A DNA stretch of 64,000 bases from Pedobacter kyungheensis (GCF_000812965.1 NZ_JSYN01000026.1:1-64000), one strand, 5' to 3'; positions 15,371 to 25,048 are shown, counted from the first letter of the stretch. Made by a program: numbers and translations. Notes: generated by a model not told the origin, from the sequence alone.

Positions 15371-17755
15371 ATGAAGAAATATTTACTCTTTCTTTTGCTC
15401 TGCACAGGAGAATACACCTTTGCGCAACAAATCGCTCCCCTAACAGTAGAAAAAATAATGCGCGACCCCAAATGGATGGGCGTTGCACCTAGCAATTTCC
15501 GCTGGACAGCAGACAGCAAAACGCTCTATTTTAATTGGAACCCTGAAAATAAAGCCAAAGAAGAGCTTTTTAAAATTTCGGCCACAGGGAACAAACCTGT
15601 TAAAGCAGCAGAAAAAGAAGACGAGAAATTATTGGATTTAAATTATACCTACAATGCCGACCGCTCCATGGGGCTTGTTGAAAAAAGTGGCGATATTTAT
15701 CTTCAGAACTTTAAAACAGGCAAAGAAACACGCCTGACCAATACCCTCGAGCGGGAAAACAGCCCTGTTTTTTTAAATAATGGCAATATTGTTTACCAGG
15801 CAGGCGATAATTTATTTGAGGTAAATTTAAAATCGGCCGAAACCAGCCAAATCACCAACTTTATTAAAGGTAAAAAGCCTGGAAGATCGGAAGTCAAAGC
15901 CGCAACAGAGCAAGATAAATGGTTAAAGGGACAGCAAACCGAGCTGTTCGATATTATTAAAAAACGGAATGCCGAATCGCGTAACACCAACCGTGGAGGA
16001 AGAGGCCGTTTTGGCGCTGCCAATGGCGAAAACAAGCCACTAAAAGAGCTCTATACCGACGATCGCTTTTTAAATAGTGTAGCAATTAGCCCAGACGGGC
16101 GTTTTGTTACCTATAAGCTGACTACACCAGCGCAGAATAACCACAATACCATTGTTCCAAATTATATAACTGCTTCTGGCTATACCGAAGATATCCCTGG
16201 CAGAGCAAAAGTGGGCGAAAATGAGAGTAGCGCTCAGGCTTTTATTTATGATACGCAGCGCGATACGATCTACAGCATCCTCACCTCAACCATTCCGGGA
16301 ATCAAAGACCTGCCCGATTACCTGAAAGATTATCCTAAAGAACTGGATACCTTAAAAAAGAAAAATGCCGATCGTCCGGTGAATTTATTTGGCCCACTGT
16401 GGAACGATAATGGAAGCATGGGCGTAGTGGTTGCAGCCTCTACCGATAACAAAGACCGCTGGATTTTAAAGCTGGATGCCACTACTGGAAAACTTTCTTT
16501 ACTGGATCGTCAGCGCGATGAGGCCTGGATCGGTGGCCCGGGAATTAGCGGTTATTACCAGGGTAATACAGGCTGGATAGATAACAACCACTTTTACTAC
16601 CAAAGCGAGGCAACGGGTTACTCGCATTTGTATGTGGTAAATGTAGCTACAGGTGATAAAAAACAGTTAACGTCGGGCAAATGGGAAGTACAAACGCTGC
16701 AGTTATCGAAAGATAGAAGCACCTTTTACCTTAAAGCCAACAAAGAGCATCCGGGAATTACCAACTTCTTTAAAATTGCTTCAAACGGAGGCGAGCTCGT
16801 GCAACTTACCAGCATGAAGGGTTTAAACGACATTACACTATCACCCGATGAGAAATACCTTGCAATAAATTATTCTTATCTCAATAAACCAGGCGAATTG
16901 TACCTTCAGGCCAATAAAGCCGGCGCTAAAGCCGTAAAAATTACGCAGTCTACTTCGGCAGAGTTTGATAGCTATAAATGGCGCGAACCGGATATGGTTA
17001 CCTTTAAAAACCGCTATGGTGCCGATGTTTACGCCAGGGTTTATAAATCAGACAATCCACACCCCAACCATCCGGCAGTGGTTTTTGTACACGGCGCAGG
17101 CTATTTGCAAAATGTGCATTTTGGCTGGAGTACTTATTTCCGCGAATTTATGTTCAATAATTTACTGGCTGATAATGGCTATACAGTAATTGACATTGAC
17201 TACACCGCAAGTTCGGGCTATGGCCGCGACCACCGCACAGGTATCTACCGCCACATGGGCGGAAAAGATTTAACCGACCAGGTAGATGGTGTTAAGTTTT
17301 TGGTACAGAAATATGGTGTAAACCCCAAACATGTTGGTTTATATGGCGGTTCCTACGGAGGCTTTATTACCTTGATGGCCATGTTTAATGAGTCGGATGT
17401 TTTTGCCAGCGGGGCAGCTTTACGCTCGGTTACCGATTGGGCACATTACAACCACGGCTATACTTCAAACATTTTGAACGAGCCCTTTAATGATCCGATT
17501 GCTTATAAAAGAAGTTCGCCAATTTACTTTGCCGATAAACTAAAAGGCAATTTATTGATGGCACACGGAATGGTTGATGTAAATGTTCATTTTCAGGATA
17601 TTGTACGCATTACCCAACGTTTTATCGAACTCGGTAAAAACAACTGGGAACTTGCCGTTTACCCCGTAGAAGATCATGGTTTTATTGAGCCCAGCAGCTG
17701 GACTGATGAATATAAACGGATTTTTAAATTGTATGAGAATACGTTGAAAAAATAA
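15371..17755 (+). CDS. S9-family prolyl oligopeptidase / dipeptidyl peptidase
   Basis: 794-aa secreted serine peptidase with a signal peptide (YLLFLLLCTGEYTFAQ). Residues about 60-540 form a beta-propeller (DPP IV N-terminal type) and 560-794 the alpha/beta hydrolase. The catalytic triad is visible: S661 in GGSYGGF, D736 in GMVDVNVH and H769 in EDHGFIEP. The propeller carries an unusual basic loop (NRGGRGRFGAANGE, near 205-220). Likely clips dipeptides from Xaa-Pro or related peptides in the periplasm. Single gene with a repeat on either side. Confidence 0.92.
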   Translation: MKKYLLFLLLCTGEYTFAQQIAPLTVEKIMRDPKWMGVAPSNFRWTADSKTLYFNWNPENKAKEELFKISATGNKPVKAAEKEDEKLLDLNYTYNADRSMGLVEKSGDIYLQNFKTGKETRLTNTLERENSPVFLNNGNIVYQAGDNLFEVNLKSAETSQITNFIKGKKPGRSEVKAATEQDKWLKGQQTELFDIIKKRNAESRNTNRGGRGRFGAANGENKPLKELYTDDRFLNSVAISPDGRFVTYKLTTPAQNNHNTIVPNYITASGYTEDIPGRAKVGENESSAQAFIYDTQRDTIYSILTSTIPGIKDLPDYLKDYPKELDTLKKKNADRPVNLFGPLWNDNGSMGVVVAASTDNKDRWILKLDATTGKLSLLDRQRDEAWIGGPGISGYYQGNTGWIDNNHFYYQSEATGYSHLYVVNVATGDKKQLTSGKWEVQTLQLSKDRSTFYLKANKEHPGITNFFKIASNGGELVQLTSMKGLNDITLSPDEKYLAINYSYLNKPGELYLQANKAGAKAVKITQSTSAEFDSYKWREPDMVTFKNRYGADVYARVYKSDNPHPNHPAVVFVHGAGYLQNVHFGWSTYFREFMFNNLLADNGYTVIDIDYTASSGYGRDHRTGIYRHMGGKDLTDQVDGVKFLVQKYGVNPKHVGLYGGSYGGFITLMAMFNESDVFASGAALRSVTDWAHYNHGYTSNILNEPFNDPIAYKRSSPIYFADKLKGNLLMAHGMVDVNVHFQDIVRITQRFIELGKNNWELAVYPVEDHGFIEPSSWTDEYKRIFKLYENTLKK

Positions 17756-17765
17756 CTTCTCTCCG

Positions 17766-17854
17766 GTCGTCATTTCGAGCGAAGTGTAACGTAGTCGAGA
17801 AATCTATCCCCCATAGATCTCTCCATTTCGCTTTGCTTCAGTCGAGATGACGAC
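17766..17854. repeat. REP-like imperfect palindrome, 89 bp
   Basis: GTCGTCATTTCGAGCGAAG at the left, TCGAGATGACGAC at the right, with GAGAAATCTAT and ATAGATCTCTCC arms. Same family as 9461 and 63647. It follows the S9 peptidase stop by 11 bases. Confidence 0.82.
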
Positions 17855-17986
17855 CCCCTATACAAATCGAGCCAGCGAGGCATGCAAACGAACACAAATA
17901 GATCATCGCTATAAAACTCAAAACAATTATAGTTTTCATCTATACCGCCATCAATAAATACAATAAACAATTAATGAAACGGAGTT

Positions 17987-18015
17987 GATTGACTACTCTT
18001 TTAGCCGTACCTTTG
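17987..18015 (+). promoter_or_regulatory. Promoter TTG-N18-TACCTTTG for the peroxiredoxin operon
   Basis: TTG at 17987-17989 is 18 bases before TACCTTTG at 18008-18015. Both boxes are good for Bacteroidota. The leader to ATG 18043 would be about 20 bases, the best promoter in the plus-strand part of the window. Confidence 0.6.
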
Positions 18016-18042
18016 TGGCACAAAAATAAAAGACAAAAAATT

Positions 18043-18675
18043 ATGGCAATAGTAGGTAAAAAATTCCCGAGTGTTAGTATTGATGCAATGTCAGACATGG
18101 GCGATGACTTGAAAATCAATGTATTTGAAGAGGCTGTAAATAAAAATAGTAAAGTGTTATTATTCTGGTATCCAAAAGATTTTACTTTTGTTTGTCCTAC
18201 AGAATTACACGCTTTCCAGGCTGCTTTACCTGAATTCGAAAAAAGAAACACAATCGTTATTGGTGCGTCATGCGATACCAACGAAGTTCACTTCGCCTGG
18301 TTAAACACACCAAAAGATAACGGTGGTATTGAAGGTGTTACTTACCCAATCTTAGCTGATACCCACAGACAATTATCTGGTATCTTAGATATTTTAGATC
18401 AGGAAGTTAACTACGATGAAGAAGGAAACGAATCTTTCTCTGGTTCTAACGTAACTTTCAGAGCTACTTATTTAATTGATGAAACTGGTAAAGTTTTCCA
18501 CGAAAGTGTAAACGATATGCCACTGGGCAGAAACGTTAAAGAATATTTACGTTTAATTGATGCTTACGCACACGTTCAGAAACATGGCGAAGTTTGTCCT
18601 GCAAACTGGGAAGAAGGTAAAGAAGCAATGAACGCAAACAGAACTGGCGTTGCTGAATACTTAGCCGCTAACTAA
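18043..18675 (+). CDS. Peroxiredoxin (2-Cys, AhpC/TSA type)
   Basis: 210-aa thiol peroxidase reducing H2O2 and organic peroxides in the cytosol. ATG 18043 was chosen because MAIVGKKFPSVSIDA is the normal start; the open frame continues upstream without homology. Peroxidatic C51 is in DFTFVCPTELHAF and resolving C185 in HGEVCPANW. Codon use looks highly optimised (many AAC, GAA, GGT), fitting strong expression. It heads an operon with thioredoxin 14 bases downstream, its likely reductant. Confidence 0.93.
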   Translation: MAIVGKKFPSVSIDAMSDMGDDLKINVFEEAVNKNSKVLLFWYPKDFTFVCPTELHAFQAALPEFEKRNTIVIGASCDTNEVHFAWLNTPKDNGGIEGVTYPILADTHRQLSGILDILDQEVNYDEEGNESFSGSNVTFRATYLIDETGKVFHESVNDMPLGRNVKEYLRLIDAYAHVQKHGEVCPANWEEGKEAMNANRTGVAEYLAAN

Positions 18676-18689
18676 TTAAACAAAACGTT

Positions 18690-18998
18690 ATGTTTTTAGA
18701 ATTAACAGAAGATAATCTTCAACAATATCTGGCCGACAACTCAAAGGTGATGGTTCAGTACGCAGCATCATGGTGCGGAAACTGCAGAATCATGAAACCT
18801 AAGTTTAAAAAACTGGCTTCAGAAAATGAAGATGTAGCTTTCTTAATTGTTGATGCCGAAAAACTTCCGAACTCACGCAAATTTGCAAACGTTGATAATT
18901 TACCAACTTTTGCAGCTTTTGAAGGCGGCGCTTTGGTAGATCAGGTACAAACCAACAAAGCAGAGGGCTTGATTGAACTATTTAACAAGATAAAGTAA
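18690..18998 (+). CDS. Thioredoxin-family protein
   Basis: 102 aa, single thioredoxin fold with an active site SWCGNC (C29, C32) instead of the classical WCGPC, and the cis-Pro loop in NLPTFAAF. No signal peptide, so cytosolic. The WCGNC variant with an adjacent peroxiredoxin suggests dedicated recycling of that enzyme. The stop overlaps the next start by one base. Confidence 0.9.
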   Translation: MFLELTEDNLQQYLADNSKVMVQYAASWCGNCRIMKPKFKKLASENEDVAFLIVDAEKLPNSRKFANVDNLPTFAAFEGGALVDQVQTNKAEGLIELFNKIK

Positions 18999-19246
18999 TG
19001 AAGATTCCAGTTATAAGACAATTATTTCAAAACACCACTCCGGCTCAACTGGAGACTACTTTAGAGGTATTAGAGGCATTCTGCGAATTTAGAGGTGTTA
19101 GCGAGCACGAGGTTGATGTAGCGGGCGAAATGATTACCAATATTTGTGGCGCGTTAGAAGTGCACCAGATGGTAAGTGAAGGCGCAGCTGAAAAAGACGC
19201 ACTAAATGCTTTCGGCCAAAAAGTAATGGGTTCGATTGACAGATAA
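18998..19246 (+). CDS. DUF6952 family protein (82 aa)
   Basis: Small helical acidic protein beginning MKIPVIRQLFQNTTP with CEFRGVSEHEVDVAGEMITNICGALEVHQ. Matches what I know as DUF6952, consistently found in Bacteroidota after peroxiredoxin and thioredoxin. Two Cys (about residues 28 and 49) are present. Function is unknown; one-base overlap with the thioredoxin gene indicates strict coupling. Confidence 0.72.
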   Translation: MKIPVIRQLFQNTTPAQLETTLEVLEAFCEFRGVSEHEVDVAGEMITNICGALEVHQMVSEGAAEKDALNAFGQKVMGSIDR

Positions 19247-19282
19247 GCGTCTTAAACTTTAATCGGGCTTTTTCGAAATATG

Positions 19283-19318
19283 AATCCCCTGCAGATTTTA
19301 GATCTACAGGGGATTTTT
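19283..19318 (+). terminator. Terminator of the prx-trx-DUF6952 operon
   Basis: AATCCCCTGCAGAT at 19283-19296 pairs with ATCTACAGGGGATT at 19302-19315 apart from one mismatch, followed by TTT-G. It lies 36 bases after the operon's last stop. Confidence 0.8.
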
Positions 19319-19340
19319 GTTTATAAAACATTTATAAGCT

Positions 19341-19388
19341 CGCGCTCGTTTTTAACGAGTGCGTAAATAGCTTAACGATTTTATCGTT
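19341..19388. repeat. Two adjacent small inverted repeats
   Basis: CGCGCTCGTT/AACGAGTGCG (19341-19363, one mismatch) and AACGAT/ATCGTT (19374-19388) sit in the gap between the peroxiredoxin operon and ppc. GGGATTTTTAATCCC (near 19429-19443) is a third. The 310-base gap 19247-19556 is entirely hairpins and holds no gene. Confidence 0.5.
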
Positions 19389-19477
19389 CTTTGTTTTAAA
19401 AACACATTATTATTCGTGTTGGTCGGGATTTTTAATCCCGTCCTCTGAGCTATGGATCTATAATCCCATTCATGAAA

Positions 19478-19503
19478 AAAGGCCTGTGATGATACAGGCC
19501 TTT
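19478..19503 (-). terminator. Terminator of ppc
   Basis: AAAGGCCTGT and ACAGGCCTTT form a perfect 10-bp stem with a 6-base loop; read on the minus strand it is followed by a T-run. It is 54 bases beyond the ppc stop. Confidence 0.8.
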
Positions 19504-19514
19504 AATATATTTTG

Positions 19515-19547
19515 AAACCTCGCAGGTTTATCAAACCTGCGAGGTTT
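19515..19547. repeat. Perfect 15-bp inverted repeat AAACCTCGCAGGTTT
   Basis: AAACCTCGCAGGTTT at 19515-19529 and its exact complement at 19533-19547, with a 3-base loop. Same outer bases as the pair at 197-277 but core CGC instead of TAA, with both arms changed together, so the pairing is conserved. Confidence 0.8.
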
Positions 19548-19556
19548 GGCAGAAAG

Positions 19557-22142
19557 TTAAGCCAAATTCCTTCCGGCATTTACAATACCAAACACCGTCC
19601 TAACCGCAAGCTTTTCTAAAGCATGCTGATCTTTCTCGTTCTGATCGTGCTGTAATTTTTCTAAAGCAAAATGCTGAATCAATACCAAAGGCAAAATAAT
19701 TCGCTCACGCGTGGCAATTGATTTTTTATCGATAGGATAATTAGCCATTAAAGTTGCCTGTCCGGATAGTTTTAAAAGCATCTGCTTCGCTAATTCAAAT
19801 TCATTGTGTAGTTGGGTCCAAAAAGCACCGAATTCTTTATCTGCAGCCATATGCGCTGTAATGGTGAAGTCTGATTTGCTCATACTCATCATACAGTTAT
19901 CTACAATTGTTTTCAGGTAATCAGATTCCTCGTAAACCTTAAGCACTTTATCCCAGTTACCGGCTTTTTCCTGGTTTTTAAGTGCAGTTCCCATGCCGTA
20001 GAAACCCGGAACATTTTGTTTTAACATGCTCCATGCGGTAACAAAGCTAATGGCCCTTAAATCTTCCAGTTTCATTTCGCCACCACCATTTCTTTTCACT
20101 GGTCGGCTACTGATATTGGCCTGTGATAATAGTTTTAATGGCGAAAGTTTCTCGAGGTAACTCACAAACAGTTTGTGTTCGCGCAAATCAACAAATGCGG
20201 TATAAGCATCTTCAGCCATTTCATCAAGCAAAGCCTTATTTTCCGGATCCAGAAGCACATTGTGTTTTTCTTTTAAACCCGAGGTAAGTCCAGCATTGAT
20301 GAGTTGTTCGATATTAAACTCTGCACTTTCTACCGATCCGTACTGCGAACTAATGGTTTGCCCCTGCACCGTTAACTGCATGTTTTTGTTGGCAATTTCT
20401 TTACCCATTGAGGCATAGAAACGGTGTGTTTTACCTCCACCACGTGCAGGCGGGCCACCACGGCCATCAAAAAAGGCAAGTTGAATATTATGTTTAGCCG
20501 AAATGGCCGATAACGATGTTTTACCGTTAAAGATAGACCAGTTAGCCATTAAATAGCCACCATCTTTGGTACTATCAGAATAACCCAGCATAATGTGCTG
20601 TTTATTGCCACGTTTAGCCAGGTGTGCTTTGTAGAATGGGTTGCTATACAAAGTATCCATAATGGCTGCTGCACCTTTTAAATCGTTTACGGTTTCGAAA
20701 AGCGGTACGAAATCGATGGTTAACGAATCCTTGCTCCAGCCATTCCAAAGGAAAAGCTCAATCAGCTGAAGAATATCGCTCGCCTGCTGGCAATTACTGA
20801 TAATGAACCGGTGACAAGCCTTTTCGCCGTTGCGTTGCTGAATGCCTTTAATTTCTTTAATTACCTCTATGGTATCTTTGGTTAAAGCATCGGGCTCGCT
20901 TGCATAAGCAATGGTTGCTTCTTTAAACGAAATCAGGTCCAGTTTCTCTGCTTCCGAAAGTTTATCGTAATCGGCAGGGTATAAAGATGAAATAGGCTTG
21001 TTTGCGCGGCAGTAGGCATGTACATTGCGCAGCACGCGACTATCCTGACGGATATCTAACGAAGCAAAGTAGTTTCCATATAAGTCTATTTTGCGGATCA
21101 GGTCATTAACCAAATCTACAAACAGCCCCTCATGCTCTGCTAAAAGCGTATCTTTAATCTTATTCAGGTTCTCCTTCAGCTCAATTGAAATATCCTGCAA
21201 TTCGCAGGTTTGGTCGAAAGCATTTTTATACAGCACATCGTGCAGCTTGGTAATGTTTTCTTCTACCCCTCTAAAGGTAATGCGGCGTTTAATTACCCTG
21301 AAATCGCGGTAATAGCAACGGAACAAAATCTGACGGAGCATTTTAGAAACTTCTAAAGTGGTATCGGCATGGATATTTGGATTACCATCCCTATCGCCAC
21401 CCGGCCAAAAACCGAGTTCTAAAATTTTCTTGGTTTCGAGGTTATATTCATCCAGGTTCTGGTCTATTTCTTCCTGAATATTTGCCGCTGCGAAATAAAA
21501 GGTATTTTCTAAAAACCAGGCCAGGTTTAATGCCTCATCAACTGGTGTAGGCGATTTTTTATTGAAAAATGGTGTTTTACCTAACTGCTGTAACAGCGAG
21601 TTCATTGAGGTAAGGTCGTTATCTCTGATGGCTTGTGTTAAATCGGTAATGATGGCCAGAACAGTACCCGGATAAAACTGTGTAGGGTGTGCGGTTAACA
21701 CCAAACGTAGCGAAAGCTCATCAATCAGTTTTTCTATTTTCGCCAATACCGGTTTATTATCAGCATTCTTCTTTAAAATAAAAGCCAGGGTGCTCTGCTC
21801 ATCGGTGGTATTTAACTTGGTAAAAGAAGCATCTTCTACGGCATCAAAAAGTACTACCTGACGCTCGATGTATTGAATAAACCTGAAAAGCAAATCAATG
21901 ATATCCTTTCGGTCGGTGTAGCTGGTATATTTGGCAAAAAACTCTTCGATAACCTGTGCTGGTTTTGCTCCGTTGGCAATGCCCTCTTCACAGCTCTTAA
22001 AAAACAGCGGAAGCAAAGTTCCGGTGTCTTTAATTTTGTAAAAAGGCAAGGTGAGAAACAGACTGTTAAAGAGTTCAAATTTTGAGATTACCTCATTGTT
22101 AAAAATAGATTCTCGTTGTGTAGTTAAACGAAGTTTAGGCAT
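19557..22142 (-). CDS. ppc: Phosphoenolpyruvate carboxylase
   Basis: 861 aa; adds bicarbonate to phosphoenolpyruvate to give oxaloacetate, refilling the TCA cycle. The bicarbonate/PEP site is seen in VLTAHPTQ (about 149-156, catalytic His), GFWPGGDRDGNPN, GYSDSTKDGGY (catalytic Lys) and FDGRGGPPARGGGKT. Somewhat shorter than the usual 880-930 residues. The normal C-terminal RNTG is replaced by a terminal NAGRNLA. Single gene with its own terminator. Confidence 0.95.
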   Translation of the reverse strand: MPKLRLTTQRESIFNNEVISKFELFNSLFLTLPFYKIKDTGTLLPLFFKSCEEGIANGAKPAQVIEEFFAKYTSYTDRKDIIDLLFRFIQYIERQVVLFDAVEDASFTKLNTTDEQSTLAFILKKNADNKPVLAKIEKLIDELSLRLVLTAHPTQFYPGTVLAIITDLTQAIRDNDLTSMNSLLQQLGKTPFFNKKSPTPVDEALNLAWFLENTFYFAAANIQEEIDQNLDEYNLETKKILELGFWPGGDRDGNPNIHADTTLEVSKMLRQILFRCYYRDFRVIKRRITFRGVEENITKLHDVLYKNAFDQTCELQDISIELKENLNKIKDTLLAEHEGLFVDLVNDLIRKIDLYGNYFASLDIRQDSRVLRNVHAYCRANKPISSLYPADYDKLSEAEKLDLISFKEATIAYASEPDALTKDTIEVIKEIKGIQQRNGEKACHRFIISNCQQASDILQLIELFLWNGWSKDSLTIDFVPLFETVNDLKGAAAIMDTLYSNPFYKAHLAKRGNKQHIMLGYSDSTKDGGYLMANWSIFNGKTSLSAISAKHNIQLAFFDGRGGPPARGGGKTHRFYASMGKEIANKNMQLTVQGQTISSQYGSVESAEFNIEQLINAGLTSGLKEKHNVLLDPENKALLDEMAEDAYTAFVDLREHKLFVSYLEKLSPLKLLSQANISSRPVKRNGGGEMKLEDLRAISFVTAWSMLKQNVPGFYGMGTALKNQEKAGNWDKVLKVYEESDYLKTIVDNCMMSMSKSDFTITAHMAADKEFGAFWTQLHNEFELAKQMLLKLSGQATLMANYPIDKKSIATRERIILPLVLIQHFALEKLQHDQNEKDQHALEKLAVRTVFGIVNAGRNLA

Positions 22143-22330
22143 GGCTTATGCAGTGGTTTTGTATTCCGTAATACTACAAAAAATGCGTAAGGTATTAAAA
22201 TTCTAAGGCTTACAATTTGGAAAATTGTAGAATAAATTTTAATTTTAGAATCTTATTTGGCCACTATGTGGTTAAGTAAGAACATTTGCAATGTTTAAGG
22301 GCATTGCATTGATTGTTAATTTTTTGGGTT

Positions 22331-22367
22331 AAAACAGCCGATGTAATAAAATACACCGGCTGTTTTT
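22331..22367 (-). terminator. Terminator of the efflux operon
   Basis: AACAGCCG and CGGCTGTT arms around an AT-rich loop, with T-runs at both sides. Lies 38 bases beyond the emrB-like stop. The rest of 22143-22404 shows nothing clear. Confidence 0.7.
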
Positions 22368-22404
22368 GTTTTTTGCCATTATTTAGGCTATTTCGTTGCC
22401 AATT

Positions 22405-23952
22405 TTAGTGCACATCGGCAGGAATGTTTGCATTTTTCTTAAACTTTTGAAGATAAAGCAACGGAATTGAGAACAACATAATCAAGCCCGCAACCCAATA
22501 GGCATCGTCATAAGTAAGTAACATGGTTTGTCTGGTAACGATTCCTTCCATCGCTTTTGCGGCCATAATTTTAGCCTCAAACAAACTTTGGCCCTTAGCC
22601 ATAAAGCCTTTAATTAAACCATTAAAACGCTCTACAAATGCCGGGTTATATTCATTCACATTTGTTAACAAATTACTTCTGTGAAGGCCTGAACGAATGT
22701 GGATCAATGTGGTTAGTGCAGCAATACCGAACGAACCACCCAACTGGCGCATCATGTTGTTTAAACCCGAACCCTGACCAATTTCAGGCCCTTTTAAATC
22801 CTGTATAGCCAAAGTGGTTAACGGCACGAATAAAAGCGCCATCCCTATACCTCGGATAACCAATGGAAGGAAGAAATCGCCTGTACCCGATTGCAGGGTC
22901 GAATTGCTTAGCATCCAGCAGAAAACGAAGAACAAGAACATCCCTATGGTAGCCATAAACTGGGCAGGTATACCTTTCTTAAGCATAATACCGATAAAAG
23001 GCATCATGATAATGGTACATAAACCACCCGGAAAGAGCAATTCTCCGGTTTGCAATGCCGAGAAGCCCAGCAGGTTTTGACAGAACACCGGAAACACGAA
23101 TACTGATCCATATAAACCGAATCCCAATACAAACGAGGTAAACATACCCACTGCAAAACTGCGGTGGCGCATAATTTTAAAGTTTACAATCGGGTGGTCG
23201 GTACTCATTTCGCGCCAGATGAAAAGCAGTAAGCCAAATACTGATGCTGCTGCCAAAGCTGTAATGTATGGCGTAGCAAACCAGTCTTCGCTCTCTCCTT
23301 TTTCGAGCACGGTTTGTAAACTGCCTACTGCGATTGCCAATAAGACAATTCCCCACCAATCAACAGGCTGGCCTTTCCCCTCTTTAGGGGTGGCCCGCAC
23401 AAAGGTGTAGGTACAGTAGGCCGCGAGTATTCCGACCGGAATGTTTACATAAAAAATCCACGGCCACGAACTGATATCCAGAATATAACCACCAATGGTT
23501 GGTCCAACAGTTGGCCCCACTACTGCACCCAAACCAAATAAGGCTGTTGCAATACCCACGTCTTCGCGTGGCCAGGTTTCGATCAGGATAGCCTGTGCAG
23601 TTGATATTAAACCACCACCGGCCAAACCCTGTATAATTCTGAATAAAACCAGTTCGCCTAATGAGGTGGCATTACCACATAAAAAGGATACCAGTGTAAA
23701 AACAATAATGGAGGTAAGAAAATAGTTTTTTCTGCCAAACCGGTTACCTAACCAGCCCGACATTGGCAATACGATAACGTTGGCTACCGCATAGCCGGTG
23801 GAAAGCCAGGCCACATCCTCCAGTGTGGCGCCCAGGTTTCCCTGTATTTGTGGAATCGCTACGTTTACGATGGTCGTATCAATCAGCTCCAGCAAAGAAG
23901 CTGTGATCACCGTAAAGGTAATGATCCACTTTTTTAAACCTACTTCGGCCAT
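22405..23952 (-). CDS. emrB: DHA2-family MFS multidrug transporter (EmrB-like)
   Basis: 515-aa inner-membrane proton-driven drug exporter with about 14 transmembrane helices. Motif A is GWLGNRFGRKN (loop 2-3), with LIDTTIVNVAIPQIQG in helix 1 and the motif C-like GPTVGPTIGGYI in helix 5, all typical of DHA2 members. Last gene of the tetR-tolC-emrA-emrB operon, 8 bases after emrA. A large periplasmic loop near 420-470 (RSNLLTNVNEYNPAF) may touch the adaptor. Confidence 0.9.
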   Translation of the reverse strand: MAEVGLKKWIITFTVITASLLELIDTTIVNVAIPQIQGNLGATLEDVAWLSTGYAVANVIVLPMSGWLGNRFGRKNYFLTSIIVFTLVSFLCGNATSLGELVLFRIIQGLAGGGLISTAQAILIETWPREDVGIATALFGLGAVVGPTVGPTIGGYILDISSWPWIFYVNIPVGILAAYCTYTFVRATPKEGKGQPVDWWGIVLLAIAVGSLQTVLEKGESEDWFATPYITALAAASVFGLLLFIWREMSTDHPIVNFKIMRHRSFAVGMFTSFVLGFGLYGSVFVFPVFCQNLLGFSALQTGELLFPGGLCTIIMMPFIGIMLKKGIPAQFMATIGMFLFFVFCWMLSNSTLQSGTGDFFLPLVIRGIGMALLFVPLTTLAIQDLKGPEIGQGSGLNNMMRQLGGSFGIAALTTLIHIRSGLHRSNLLTNVNEYNPAFVERFNGLIKGFMAKGQSLFEAKIMAAKAMEGIVTRQTMLLTYDDAYWVAGLIMLFSIPLLYLQKFKKNANIPADVH

Positions 23953-23960
23953 TTTAAATA

Positions 23961-25040
23961 TTAATTAACAGAAACTGAAGCTTTAACGCTCATACCCGGG
24001 CGTAATTTAGCCAGCAATTCTTTTGATGGATGGATTTTGATTTTTACCGGAACACGTTGTACAACTTTAACGAAGTTACCTGTAGCATTATCTGGAGGCA
24101 ATAAAGATCCTTTTGCACCGGTAATTGGCGCGAAATTATATACTTCACCTTCAATTTTTTCGTCAGGATAAGCATCAACCTCGATTTCTACTTTCGAACC
24201 TGATTTGATTTTCTCTAACTGGGTTTCTTTAAAGTTGGCAGTAACGTAGATACTTCCATCGTTTACTACCGAGAACAAAGATTGGCCCGCCTGTACCAAC
24301 TGACCTTTTTGTACATTCTTTTTAGAAACAATACCCGAAGCCGGTGCTTTGATATCTGTATACGATAATTGCAAGGTTGCAAAATCGATATCGCTCTGCC
24401 GCTGACTGATTACATTGCTGCTTACAGCTAATTGCGATTGAGTTGTACCCACTTGTTTAACCGCAGCATTGTATTGATCTTGTGCTGCCTGATAGGCTGC
24501 CTGTGCTGCTTGTTTAGCCGCTTCTGCTGCTTCTTTATTAGCTTTTGACTGATCGAAAGCCTGTTGGGTTATAGAACCATCTTTAACCAGGTTTGCATAA
24601 CGTGCAAAATCTTTCTGAGCCAGGGTAAGCTTAACGTTTGCCGACTGAACATTAGCTCTTGCGGTTTCTACATTAGCCTTAGCAGTACTGGTATTGGCTT
24701 GCGTAGCAGCAATTTGAGATTGTGCTACACCAACGCCGGCACTTGCACCTTTTTGGCCCGATTGTGCCTGCTCTAATTTTACCTTGTAATCGTTATCATC
24801 AAGTTTAACCAAAACCTGACCTTCGGTTACATGGGTATTTTCTTCGAAATTAATGTCCTTAACATAGCCGCCAACACGGGCAACAACCGGACTGATGTCG
24901 CCATCAATCTGTGCATCGTCTGTATCTACGTGTTTGCTATAATAATTCCACTCTGTGATACCAAAAACGGCACCTATTACTAGTAAAACACCTAAAATGA
25001 TGGGTACTACTATGCTCTTTTTTTTCTTTTCAGTTGTCAT
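23961..25040 (-). CDS. emrA: HlyD/EmrA-type membrane fusion protein
   Basis: 359 aa. One N-terminal membrane helix (SIVVPIILGVLLVIGAVFGI), then lipoyl half-motifs DTDDAQIDGDISPVVARVGGYV and DIKAPASGIVSKKNV around a long Ala/Gln-rich coiled-coil hairpin (about 95-225). The beta-barrel domain ends in LRPGMSVKASVSVN. It links the EmrB-like pump in the inner membrane to the TolC-like channel encoded just upstream. Confidence 0.92.
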   Translation of the reverse strand: MTTEKKKKSIVVPIILGVLLVIGAVFGITEWNYYSKHVDTDDAQIDGDISPVVARVGGYVKDINFEENTHVTEGQVLVKLDDNDYKVKLEQAQSGQKGASAGVGVAQSQIAATQANTSTAKANVETARANVQSANVKLTLAQKDFARYANLVKDGSITQQAFDQSKANKEAAEAAKQAAQAAYQAAQDQYNAAVKQVGTTQSQLAVSSNVISQRQSDIDFATLQLSYTDIKAPASGIVSKKNVQKGQLVQAGQSLFSVVNDGSIYVTANFKETQLEKIKSGSKVEIEVDAYPDEKIEGEVYNFAPITGAKGSLLPPDNATGNFVKVVQRVPVKIKIHPSKELLAKLRPGMSVKASVSVN

Positions 25041-25048
25041 TGCTGTAT

